From Actinoallomurus liliacearum (GTDB lineage: Bacteria; Actinomycetota; Actinomycetes; Streptosporangiales; Streptosporangiaceae): a stretch of DNA of 64,000 bases. Under the pieces are notes generated by a model that was given only the letters and a program-made list of their open reading frames with translations, was not told the origin of the DNA and ran no database searches. Position 1 is the stretch's first letter. Every line of letters begins with the position of its first letter. Of the stretch, positions 1-7,945 are shown piece after piece. Where the stretch lies: positions 124,001-188,000 of the forward strand of contig NZ_BAABHJ010000001.1 of the NCBI RefSeq assembly GCF_039542035.1, written 5' to 3'. The position numbers and the translations under genes are program-made.

Positions 1-2
1 TC

Positions 3-1652
3 GCCACACACCTGAACCGGCTCCGCGAGGGCGACCACAACTCGATCTTCTGCTCGGCCGGCGACAACTTCTCAGGCTGGCCCTACTACGTCGACTCGCA
101 AAACAACGAGCCCACGATCGAGGTGCTGAACGCTCTCGGCCTGCGGTTCTCCTCCGTCGGCAACCACGAGCTGGACAAAAGCCCGACGTTCCTGATCGAC
201 CACATGGAAAAGGGCGCGCCGTACCATCTCGACGAGCCATTCGACAGTTTCGTCGACTCGACCGGCCGCCGCTTCCATGGCGCTGACTTCCGGTACTACA
301 GCGGCAACGTGGTGTACCGGGACAACGGCCGGCTGATCGTCCCGGCGTACAACATCGAGTACGTCGACGCGGGCGGCGGGCGCCGGCTGCCGATCGGGTT
401 CGTCCACGTCACGGTCGACGGCTGCGTCGACGGCCCCGGATTCAACTGTTCGTACCAGCCAACGCTCGCCACGACCGACTTCGTGGCGGCCGCCAACCGG
501 TCGGCGGCGGAGCTGAAGCGCCGCGGCGTCCGGGCGATCGTCATCGTCATGCACGAGGGCGGGTACGCCGGGCCCGACTTCAACTCGGGCGTGAACCCGA
601 CCGGCCCGGCGTTCGATCTGGCGGCGAAGGCCGACCCCGACATCGCCGCGATCATCACCGGTCACTGGCACTGCCGCTTCAACATGATGATCCCGGACCC
701 GAACGGCGTACCGCGCCCCGTCGTCGAGGCCGGCTACTACGGCCAGGTCATCAACGAGATCCACCTGAAGCTCGACCGAGACACCGGCCGCGTCATCCGT
801 GAGCTGACCACGTCCACCAACCACGCGGTGACCCGGGACGTGCCGGTCGATCCGCAGATCCAGGACATCGCCGACTATTGGTCCCGCAGCTCCGACAAGC
901 TCTACGCCACACCGATCGCGCGGCAGACCGGCGATCTCACCCGAAAGCCGAACGCCGACGGTGAGAGCACACTCGGCAACCTGGTCGCCGACTTCATCCG
1001 GTGGGACACCCTGCAGAGCAACGACGGACACGCGCAGTTCGCGTTCACGCCGGTCCTGCCGCCGAAGGGGCGGAGCCCGCTGTCCGGCGACCTGCCGTAC
1101 GTGAAGGGGGCCAACGCCACGGACACCGACGGGACGATCCTCTTCGGCGAGGCGTGGACCGTGTACGGGTTCGACTCGCCGATCGTTACGGTCTCGATGA
1201 CCGGCGACGCCTTCCACCGTGGGCTCGAACAGCAGTGGCAGACGCAGCCCGACGGCTCGGTGCGGTACTGCCCGGTCGCGGTCTCCGCCGAGATCCGCTA
1301 CACGTACGACCCGACGAAGCCGGTCGGGGAGCGCATCGACCCCGCGAACTTGCTGATCAACGGCACGCCGATCGACCTGCGCGCGACGTATCGGGTCGCG
1401 ACGAACGCCTACACGGTGCTCGCGTACGACGGGTACCCGGCGTTCACGGAGTACACCGACGCGGTGCGGCACAGCCTCGACCATGAGGGGTTCATCCGGT
1501 ACGTACGGACGCGCCGCACGATCGACCCGCCGTCGCTGGGCCGGGCCACATCGACCGTGCCGCATCCGCGGACCGCCGCCCCGGCGTACGTGCCACCGCC
1601 GGTCACGAGCCGCGACACCCGGCCGGCGTTGCCGCCCGGCACCCGCTGCTGA
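3..1652 (+). CDS. 5'-nucleotidase family metallophosphatase, 5' end outside window
   Basis: Metallophosphatase of the 5'-nucleotidase / 2',3'-cyclic phosphodiesterase (UshA/YfkN) family, which hydrolyses phosphate esters, usually outside the cell membrane. The frame is open from base 3, so the true start and any signal peptide lie upstream of the window. Metal-site motifs are visible in order: SAGDNF at about 57, GNHEL at about 160 and GHWHC at about 660. The C-terminal substrate domain begins around NADGESTLGN near 950, the usual hallmark of that domain. The last 30 residues are Pro/Arg-rich and probably unstructured. It lies upstream of a galT remnant on the same strand. The substrate cannot be told from sequence. 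Confidence 0.85.
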   Translation, partial: ATHLNRLREGDHNSIFCSAGDNFSGWPYYVDSQNNEPTIEVLNALGLRFSSVGNHELDKSPTFLIDHMEKGAPYHLDEPFDSFVDSTGRRFHGADFRYYSGNVVYRDNGRLIVPAYNIEYVDAGGGRRLPIGFVHVTVDGCVDGPGFNCSYQPTLATTDFVAAANRSAAELKRRGVRAIVIVMHEGGYAGPDFNSGVNPTGPAFDLAAKADPDIAAIITGHWHCRFNMMIPDPNGVPRPVVEAGYYGQVINEIHLKLDRDTGRVIRELTTSTNHAVTRDVPVDPQIQDIADYWSRSSDKLYATPIARQTGDLTRKPNADGESTLGNLVADFIRWDTLQSNDGHAQFAFTPVLPPKGRSPLSGDLPYVKGANATDTDGTILFGEAWTVYGFDSPIVTVSMTGDAFHRGLEQQWQTQPDGSVRYCPVAVSAEIRYTYDPTKPVGERIDPANLLINGTPIDLRATYRVATNAYTVLAYDGYPAFTEYTDAVRHSLDHEGFIRYVRTRRTIDPPSLGRATSTVPHPRTAAPAYVPPPVTSRDTRPALPPGTRC

Positions 1653-1860
1653 CGGCCTCCGACGACGGCCGGGCGGTCCCCGATCCGGTCCGCCCGGCCC
1701 GTCCACCACGCCACCCGCCCCGCATCCCCCTCCCGGCGCGGTCTGCGTCCGCCGGGCTGCGCCGTGCCGCCGGCCCTCGGAGGTCTCGACACGCCCCGGC
1801 GCCGACGATCCGACCGGGCGACCTCCCGCGTAGTACCCCCGGTCTCCGCGAAAGGAGACG

Positions 1861-1950
1861 ATGTCCGCCCACGCCGTCACCGCGTCCGCCGCTCGCACGT
1901 CCGTGCGGCTCGCGGACGGACGAGAGATCATCTACTTCGACGACAAGCCC
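1861..1950 (+). pseudogene. galT: galT 5' fragment, truncated after about 30 codons
   Basis: An ATG behind a strong ribosome site (AAAGGAGACG) opens a frame reading VRLADGREIIYFDD. This matches the start of actinobacterial galactose-1-phosphate uridylyltransferase (Leloir pathway). After about 30 codons the similarity stops. The frame then runs through antisense ROK-gene sequence to a stop at 2038-2040. The rest of galT is absent, so this is a chromosomal breakpoint where foreign DNA joins core sequence. The facing ROK gene ends inside this fragment. The family call rests on a short stretch but is distinctive. Confidence 0.7.
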
Positions 1951-3131
1951 GGTTTGGGCACGACGGCTGGGCGCACCGGCGGGCGCAGGGCGGGGCCGTC
2001 GGGGGCGAAGAAGAACTGGTCGAGGTGGTCGATGGCATAGTCGATGGCGCCGAGCACCACGCACTCGTCGCCGAGCGTGGACCCGCTGAGCTTCGGCATG
2101 CGCAGACAGACTCGCTCGAGCGCGTGGCGCAGCGGCGGCAGCAGCACGTCGGCCGAGCGGGAGAACCCTCCTCCCAGCACCACGATCTCCGGGTCGAGCA
2201 GAAGGATCGCCGCGGCGGCACCGACCGCGAGTTTCTTGGTGAAGCGCCCGACGGCGTCCAGCGCCGTCGGATCGCCGTTCCTCGCTGCGGCCAGAGTGAA
2301 CCCGGCCGCGTCCTCGATCGGCGTGCCCTCCGGGACGATCGCGGCGCTGTTCAGATCCTCCGGCGCGGTGACCCAGCCGGTCTCCGGCAACATGACGATC
2401 TCCCCTGCCGCCGCACCGAAGCCACGGTGCAGCTTGCCGTCAAGGATCAACGCGGTGCCCATACGCCGCCCGATATGCAGGAACACCACATCCCTGGCGC
2501 CTCGCGCCACGCCGCGCCTCGTCTCGGCCAGTGCGGCCAGGCGGCTGTCGTTCTCGATCAACACCCGGCAGGGGAACGTCTCCTCCAGCAGACGCGACAG
2601 GTCGAGGTCCTTCCAGGCTGAAATCGACGCCGACATGATGATGCGCCCCTCGGGGGTCACCAGCCCAGTCGTGCCGACCGCGACCATCCACAGGTCGGAC
2701 ATCGTCAGCCCGCCCAGATCCAGGCAGTTCATGACCACCCGCTTGATCGCCGCCAGCCGCTCCTCAAGCGGCGCGTCGGGCCGCGCCGGCCGACGCGTCT
2801 CGGCGAGGACGTTGCCCTCGAGGTCGGCGACGGCCGCGCGGATGTTGTGCGCACCGATGTCGACGCCCACGAGATGGCCGCCGTCCGCGCGGAACCGGTA
2901 GCGCCGTGCCGGTCTGCCCATGGTGCCCGTGGCGGGGGGAACCTCTTCCACCCATCCCAGGCGGGTCAGCTCGTCGACGACGTCCTTGGTCGACGGCCGC
3001 GACAGGCCCGTGCGCTCGGCGAGTATCGACAGGGTCGCGGGCTCGGCTCCGCGGAGCTCCTTGATCACGGACACCGAGTTGAGCTGCCGCAACCTGGACA
3101 GATCGCCGCCTTTCAACGACAGGCTCGACAT
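1932..3131 (-). CDS. ROK family transcriptional repressor
   Basis: Sugar-responsive repressor, 399 aa, for the divergent glycoside-uptake operon. Residues 1-75 form a winged helix (LSRPSTKDVVDELTRLGW), followed by a ROK sugar-kinase-like domain with an ATP-site-like GVDIGAHNI motif. The start at 3131 is chosen over upstream in-frame codons because MSSLSLKGG aligns with ROK N-termini and an AAGGGATC site precedes it. Odd points: the zinc-binding CxCGxxGC motif typical of ROK proteins is missing (the region reads FGAAAGEIVMLPETG). The last residues and the stop codon also come from antisense galT remnant, so the natural C-terminus was lost or extended. Repression of the 3281 operon is inferred from the divergent layout. 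Confidence 0.88.
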   Translation of the reverse strand: MSSLSLKGGDLSRLRQLNSVSVIKELRGAEPATLSILAERTGLSRPSTKDVVDELTRLGWVEEVPPATGTMGRPARRYRFRADGGHLVGVDIGAHNIRAAVADLEGNVLAETRRPARPDAPLEERLAAIKRVVMNCLDLGGLTMSDLWMVAVGTTGLVTPEGRIIMSASISAWKDLDLSRLLEETFPCRVLIENDSRLAALAETRRGVARGARDVVFLHIGRRMGTALILDGKLHRGFGAAAGEIVMLPETGWVTAPEDLNSAAIVPEGTPIEDAAGFTLAAARNGDPTALDAVGRFTKKLAVGAAAAILLLDPEIVVLGGGFSRSADVLLPPLRHALERVCLRMPKLSGSTLGDECVVLGAIDYAIDHLDQFFFAPDGPALRPPVRPAVVPKPGLSSK

Positions 3132-3230
3132 CAGAAGGATCCCTTCTAAACACCAGGCGGTTCCACCGGCACGCTGCAAGTAAAACCTAAAGATACCCGC
3201 CGTACACCATTGCCTCCGGCCTGGGAAGCG

Positions 3231-3260
3231 AGTACTAATGATGGTCTCCTTAATAAGTAC
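3231..3260. promoter_or_regulatory. candidate ROK operator upstream of the glycoside operon
   Basis: An imperfect inverted repeat, AGTACTAAT then TTAATAAGTAC, lies in the divergent region between the ROK gene and the alpha-galactosidase gene, 20 bases before the latter's start. A-rich dyads here are usual for ROK operators. A similar GTACTAAT dyad occurs at 14520. Assignment to the ROK protein is inference. Confidence 0.4.
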
Positions 3261-3280
3261 CTCCCGAAATGAGGTGTTAG

Positions 3281-4591
3281 ATGCCGTTCACCGACGTCGG
3301 AGAGATCACGGTCACCTCGCGGACGCGGGTCTTTGAGTTCGGCTGGCAGTCATGGAGCCCGACCGGCGTCTACCGTCTCGAGGGGACCCCACCGCGGGCC
3401 GCCGACGAGAACATACAGATCATTTGCTATCGCCCGGAGACACCGGTCCCGGCCGGAGTGTTCCAGGGCGAGGGCCTGCTGGCCGTGGATCCTGGCGACG
3501 GCGGCCCGGTCTCGGTCTTCTCGGCTCCCGGCCCGACGCTGGTGCCCTCCATCCGGGCTCGCCGGCATGGCGACCGGCTGCGTGTGTCCGCCGACGGTCC
3601 CGTACGCTGCACGGCGAGCGACGGCGAGCTCGGTGCGGCGCTCCGGCACTGGGCGGTGACCGTGGCGGAGGGGCACGCGCCCGTGGAGTTCCCGGCGGTG
3701 CCGCCGATGTGGTGTTCCTGGTACGGCTACTGGGACAAGGTCACCGACACCGACATCCTCGACAACCTCGCCCTCGCCGAGCGGCACCGCATCGGCGCCG
3801 ACATGTTCCTCATCGACGACGGTTACGAGGCCGAGATCGGCGACTGGCTGGAACTCCGGCCGGGCTTCGGGTCGCTGGAGCGGGCCGTCGGCGCCGTGCG
3901 CGAGGCGGGCCGGCGGGCCGGTATCTGGGTGGCTCCGTTCCTGGTGGGCCGGCGCAGTCGGATCTACCGGGAACATCCCGACTGGCTCGTGCGGGACACG
4001 CACGCGGGGACGATGTGGGATCAGGAACTCGCGGTACTCGACGTCACTCATCCGCAGGCCGCCGCTCACCTGGTCGAGGTCTTCCGCAACCTCGCCGCGC
4101 TGGGAATCGATCACTTCAAGCTCGACTACCTCTACGCCGGTGCCCTGCACGGTCGGCGGCACGAGGACATCGACCCGATCGCGGCCTACCGGCGGGGTCT
4201 GGAGCTCATCCGTACGGGCGCCGGCCCAGACGCGACCCTGCACGGGTGCGGCGCTCCGATGCTGCCGAGCATCGGCCTCGTCGACATCATGCGGGTCAGC
4301 CCCGACACCGCGCCGCGGGTCCTGCCGAAGGCGGGCGACATCAGCCAGCCGTCGCAATTGGGCGCCCGGCTCGCCGGAGCGGCGCGTGAGTTCCTGCACG
4401 CCCGGTGGTGGGTCAACGACCCCGACTGCATCATGGCCCGGCCCGAGGTCGAAGCGCGGGCGGAATGGGCGGCGCATATCGATACGACCGGCGGACTGCG
4501 CGGATCCAGCGATCCGATCGCCGCGCTCGACCCGTGGGGCCTGGACACCACCCGGCGGCTCATGGTCCCCACACGGACGGAGCCGTCATGA
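3281..4591 (+). CDS. GH36-type alpha-galactosidase (melibiase)
   Basis: Retaining glycoside hydrolase of clan GH-D, removing terminal alpha-galactosyl residues. It has 436 aa and no signal peptide, so it should act in the cytoplasm on imported oligosaccharides. A short N-terminal beta-domain leads into the (beta/alpha)8 barrel at about residue 140 (PPMWCSWYGYW). The likely nucleophile is Asp282 in KLDYLYAG and the acid/base Asp342 in RVSPDTAP. It is shorter than common 700-residue GH36 enzymes, as in the compact actinobacterial forms. GAGGTG lies seven bases before the ATG. Its stop overlaps the next start as ATGA, so translation is coupled to the ABC permeases. Confidence 0.88.
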   Translation: MPFTDVGEITVTSRTRVFEFGWQSWSPTGVYRLEGTPPRAADENIQIICYRPETPVPAGVFQGEGLLAVDPGDGGPVSVFSAPGPTLVPSIRARRHGDRLRVSADGPVRCTASDGELGAALRHWAVTVAEGHAPVEFPAVPPMWCSWYGYWDKVTDTDILDNLALAERHRIGADMFLIDDGYEAEIGDWLELRPGFGSLERAVGAVREAGRRAGIWVAPFLVGRRSRIYREHPDWLVRDTHAGTMWDQELAVLDVTHPQAAAHLVEVFRNLAALGIDHFKLDYLYAGALHGRRHEDIDPIAAYRRGLELIRTGAGPDATLHGCGAPMLPSIGLVDIMRVSPDTAPRVLPKAGDISQPSQLGARLAGAAREFLHARWWVNDPDCIMARPEVEARAEWAAHIDTTGGLRGSSDPIAALDPWGLDTTRRLMVPTRTEPS

Positions 4592-5562
4592 CGCGTAGTG
4601 TGGAGGACTGCCTGACCACGCGGGCCGACCGTCGCGAGCCGGCCGACCGGGCGGGCGCGGGAACAGCGAGGGCGCGGCGTCGCCGCCTGCGCGGTCGCAG
4701 CGACCGGTACGCCTACCTGTTCATCGCCCCCAGTCTGCTCGGTGTGTGCGGCTTCCTGTTGCTGCCGCTGCTGATCGTGCTGGGCCTGAGCCTGTTCCAC
4801 TGGGAGCTGTTGTCCCAGCCCACCTTCGTCGGCCTGGCCAACTACCGGCGGCTCGCCGGTGACGGCGGCACGTGGCATTCGGTATGGCTGACCGTGCTGT
4901 TCGTGCTCCTTTGCATCCCGCTGCAGACCGTGCTCGCGCTGCTCCTCGCCCTGCTGCTGAACCAGCGGATCCGAGGGGTCCGGTTCTTCCGCGCGCTGTT
5001 CGTCGTGCCATGGATGGCCACGCCGATCGTGATGGGTCTCGTGTGGACCTGGATCTTCGATCCGCGGGACGGCGCGCTCAACCAGCTGCTCCACCTCGCC
5101 GGCGTGACGGGGCCGAACTGGCTGACCGACCCGGCGTGGGCGCTGCCGTCGGTGGCACTGGTGAACGTCTGGCAGTACACCGGCTACACCATGCTGTTCT
5201 TCCTGGCCGGGTTGCAGGGCATCCCCCAGGAGCTGTACGACGCCGCGGCCACGGACGGCGCGAACCCGGTTCAGCGGTTCTTCCGCATCACCCTGCCGCT
5301 GCTCAACCCGACGATGTTCTTCGTCACCGTCACGAACCTCGTCGGTGCCTTCCAGGTGTTCGACACGGTCTACGCGATGACGGACGGCGGGCCGAGCCAC
5401 GGCACGGAGGTCCTCAACTTCCGGATCTTCCAGACGGCCTTCCGCCAGTTCGACTTCGGCTACGCCTCGACGCTCGCCACGCTCCTCTTCGTGCTCATCC
5501 TCGCGGTGACGCTCGTCCAGGTCCGGTTCTTCACCAAACGCACCACCTACGACCTGAGCTGA
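4588..5562 (+). CDS. ABC sugar transporter permease, MalF-type
   Basis: Inner-membrane permease of a carbohydrate ABC importer (CUT1 family), 324 aa. A basic, Arg-rich cytoplasmic N-terminus of about 45 residues precedes six hydrophobic segments. The EAA loop that docks on the ATPase reads DAAATDGANPVQRFF at about residue 225. The start at 4588 overlaps the alpha-galactosidase stop by four bases. A second permease and the binding protein follow. No ATPase gene is in the locus, so a shared MsiK-type ATPase encoded elsewhere is likely; this is known for actinomycete CUT1 importers and is inferred here. Confidence 0.9.
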   Translation: MTRSVEDCLTTRADRREPADRAGAGTARARRRRLRGRSDRYAYLFIAPSLLGVCGFLLLPLLIVLGLSLFHWELLSQPTFVGLANYRRLAGDGGTWHSVWLTVLFVLLCIPLQTVLALLLALLLNQRIRGVRFFRALFVVPWMATPIVMGLVWTWIFDPRDGALNQLLHLAGVTGPNWLTDPAWALPSVALVNVWQYTGYTMLFFLAGLQGIPQELYDAAATDGANPVQRFFRITLPLLNPTMFFVTVTNLVGAFQVFDTVYAMTDGGPSHGTEVLNFRIFQTAFRQFDFGYASTLATLLFVLILAVTLVQVRFFTKRTTYDLS

Positions 5563-5571
5563 GGAGAAATC

Positions 5572-6381
5572 ATGATCAAGCGCATCGCGCTCTACCTCGC
5601 GCTCGTCGTCGGCGCCCTCGTCTCCGTCTTCCCCTACCTGCTGGTCGTGCTGACCGCGCTGAAGACCCAGCGGCAGCTCAGCTCCACCCGACCATGGGTG
5701 CCAGGCCTGCCACCGACCTTCGCGAACATCGACAGGCTGCTCCACTCCGGATTCGGGGCCTACCTCGCCCACTCGGCGCTGATGACCGCCGTGCTCACCG
5801 CCGGCCAACTGCTGTTCACCACTTTCGCGGCATACGCCTTCGCCCGCCTGCGCTTCCGCGGCCGCGAGGTGCTGTTCTGGCTGTATGTGGCGACGATGAT
5901 GGTGCCAAGCGCGGTCACCATGATCCCTCTGTTCCTCATCATGCGGCAGTTGCAACTCGTCAATACCTGGTGGGGACTGCTCCTGCCGTACCTCTTCGGC
6001 ACGCCGTACGGCATCTTCCTGATGCGACAGTTCTTCCGCGGCCTGCCCGCCGGGTTGGAGGACGCCGCGCGCATCGACGGAGCGGGGCCGCTCACCATCC
6101 TGTTCCGCATCCTGCTTCCGCTGTCCCGGCCTGCCATGGGCACGCTCGCGATCATCACGGTCATCTCGTCGTGGAACAACTTCATGTGGCCACTGATCAT
6201 CACGAGCGGTGACGAGACGAAAGTCGTCACCGTCGGCATCGCTGGATTCAAGGGCGCCATCGGCGTCGATCCGAACCTGATGATGGCCGGCGGCCTGGTC
6301 GCGCTGCTGCCCATGGTCGTGATCTTCATCGCGTTCCAGCGTTACATCGTCCGCTCGGTGGTCCTCACCGGCCTCAAGTAA
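5572..6381 (+). CDS. ABC sugar transporter permease, MalG-type
   Basis: Second membrane subunit of the carbohydrate importer, 269 aa, the normal MalG-type length. It has six predicted membrane segments and the EAA motif DAARIDGAGPLTILFR at about residue 165. It begins nine bases after the previous stop, with GAGGAG six bases before the ATG. It should pair with the 4588 permease to form the pore and take substrate from the lipoprotein encoded next. Confidence 0.92.
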   Translation: MIKRIALYLALVVGALVSVFPYLLVVLTALKTQRQLSSTRPWVPGLPPTFANIDRLLHSGFGAYLAHSALMTAVLTAGQLLFTTFAAYAFARLRFRGREVLFWLYVATMMVPSAVTMIPLFLIMRQLQLVNTWWGLLLPYLFGTPYGIFLMRQFFRGLPAGLEDAARIDGAGPLTILFRILLPLSRPAMGTLAIITVISSWNNFMWPLIITSGDETKVVTVGIAGFKGAIGVDPNLMMAGGLVALLPMVVIFIAFQRYIVRSVVLTGLK

Positions 6382-6407
6382 GCCCCGTCATAAGGAAGGT
6401 CAGCACG

Positions 6408-7718
6408 ATGTCCTCACTCCGATTCCGCTGGGCCACGGCGCTCCTCTCCGCCGTCCTGCTGTCGGCTTTGACCGCCTGTGGCGGCTCCAAGGACTCCGGC
6501 GGAAATGTCACGCTCACCTACCGGCTCTGGGACGACCAGCAGAAGGTCGGTTACGAAAAAGTGATGGCGGCCTTCGAGAAAACCAATCCCAGCATCCACG
6601 TCAAGATCGAACTACTGCCGTACGACCAGTACTGGACCAAGATGACCGCGGATGCTGTCGCGGGCACGGCACCGGACGTGTTCTGGATGCAGACTACGCA
6701 GTTCCCCGAGTTCGCGACCAAGGGTGTGCTGGCGGATCTGAGCGGCCTCAAGCTCGACACCAGCCAATACCAGCCGAACGTCGTACAGTCCTACACCTAC
6801 AAGAACAAGCTGTACGGCGTGCCGAAGGACTTCGGCATCGTCGGGCTGCTCTACAACAAGGATCTGTTCGAGAAGGCCGGCGTCACCATGCCGGACAAGC
6901 TCACCTGGGCTCCCGACGGCTCGGGCACGCTGTTGCAGATCGCACGGAAGCTGACGGTCGACGACAAGGGCCGGCACCCGGGCGACGCCGGCTTCGACGC
7001 CAATACGGTCAAGCAGTACGGCTTCGCGTCCTGGAACCACTATCAGACCCAGTGGATGAACTGGGTGGTCTCCAACGGAGGCAAGATCCTGGATCAGCCG
7101 TTCGGCAAGTACGTCTTCAACGACGCCGCCTCGGTGGCGGCCCTGCAGTTCGGCGTCGACCTGGTGAACAAGTACCACGTGTCCCCGCCGGCCGCGCAGA
7201 CCAACCCGCCCAGCGACAAGATCAACGAGATGTTCAAACGCGGCCAGGTGGCGATGTTCCCCGCCAACAACGCACTGCTTCCCTTCGTCGGTCCCGGCGC
7301 CACCTTCAAGATCGGCATCGCGTCAATGCCGGCTGGTCCCGCCGGGCGTGCGGTGAACATCAACGGGCTGTCCGAGGCCGTCTACGCCAAGTCCCCGCAC
7401 AAGACGGAGGCCATGAAACTCGCCGGCTTCCTCGGCAGTGCCCAGGCTCAGAAGATCATGGCTGACGACGGCTACATCTTCCCAGCGCTGAACGGTCTCT
7501 CCCAGGGCTACATCGACTACTGGAAGAACAAGGGCCTGGACGTCTCCCCCTACCTCGAGGAGTCCAAGGGCACCACCTTCAACCTGCCCATCACCCCCGG
7601 CTTCACCGCCTTCGAGAACAAGCTCAACCAGACCTTCAATGACATGTACCTCGGCAAGCTCACGCCCCAGCAGGCCGCCGACCACGCCGTCGCCGACGGC
7701 AACGCGCTCGTCAAGTAG
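6408..7718 (+). CDS. ABC sugar transporter substrate-binding lipoprotein
   Basis: Extracellular binding protein of the CUT1 importer, 436 aa. A basic N-terminus and hydrophobic stretch end in the lipobox LTAC, so Cys24 would be lipidated and anchor the protein outside the membrane. The mature part reads as a family-1 solute-binding protein (LTYRLWDDQQ, FWMQTTQFPEF, and a closing linker near the C-terminus). AAGGAAGG precedes the start. A strong hairpin begins 12 bases after the stop, so the primary transcript probably ends here. Neighbouring glycosidases suggest a galactose- or HexNAc-containing oligosaccharide, but the ligand is not fixed by sequence. Confidence 0.92.
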   Translation: MSSLRFRWATALLSAVLLSALTACGGSKDSGGNVTLTYRLWDDQQKVGYEKVMAAFEKTNPSIHVKIELLPYDQYWTKMTADAVAGTAPDVFWMQTTQFPEFATKGVLADLSGLKLDTSQYQPNVVQSYTYKNKLYGVPKDFGIVGLLYNKDLFEKAGVTMPDKLTWAPDGSGTLLQIARKLTVDDKGRHPGDAGFDANTVKQYGFASWNHYQTQWMNWVVSNGGKILDQPFGKYVFNDAASVAALQFGVDLVNKYHVSPPAAQTNPPSDKINEMFKRGQVAMFPANNALLPFVGPGATFKIGIASMPAGPAGRAVNINGLSEAVYAKSPHKTEAMKLAGFLGSAQAQKIMADDGYIFPALNGLSQGYIDYWKNKGLDVSPYLEESKGTTFNLPITPGFTAFENKLNQTFNDMYLGKLTPQQAADHAVADGNALVK

Positions 7719-7730
7719 CCAAGGAGCCTC

Positions 7731-7767
7731 GTGATCACCCGGCGATCTCTCCTCGCCGGGTGATCAC
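7731..7767 (+). terminator. perfect 15-bp hairpin after the binding-protein gene
   Basis: Arms 7731-7745 and 7753-7767 are perfect inverted repeats (GTGATCACCCGGCGA and its complement) around a 7-base loop. No T-run follows, as is common in actinomycetes. The hairpin is built from what looks like the signal-peptide start of a broken secreted-protein gene, so it may be a by-product of gene decay rather than an evolved terminator. Confidence 0.6.
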
Positions 7768-7937
7768 GAGCCTGGGCCTCGCCGCCGCGCTGGGTGCCTC
7801 CCCGGTACGCGCGGCGACCCGCCGTGCCCCTCTGCCCGACGAGTTCCAGCTCGGGCCGCCCGCCGGAGCACGGCGGCGATAACGCCTACTTCGACCACGC
7901 CGACTTCGCCGACGCGAAGATCACCTGCGAAGGGTAA
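7731..7937 (+). pseudogene. remnant of a Tat-secreted protein gene
   Basis: After AAGGAGCC, a GTG starts VITRRSLLAG, the twin-arginine pattern of a Tat signal. It hits a stop at once, but one frame over the signal continues as VITSLGLAAALGASPVRA, then LPDEFQLGPPAG. A third frame resumes with DNAYFDHADFADAKITCEG and stops at 7935. The pieces fit a frameshifted, internally deleted secreted protein that once sat between the transporter and the GH20 gene. The original function cannot be recognised. Confidence 0.55.
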
Positions 7938-7945
7938 GGACATAG

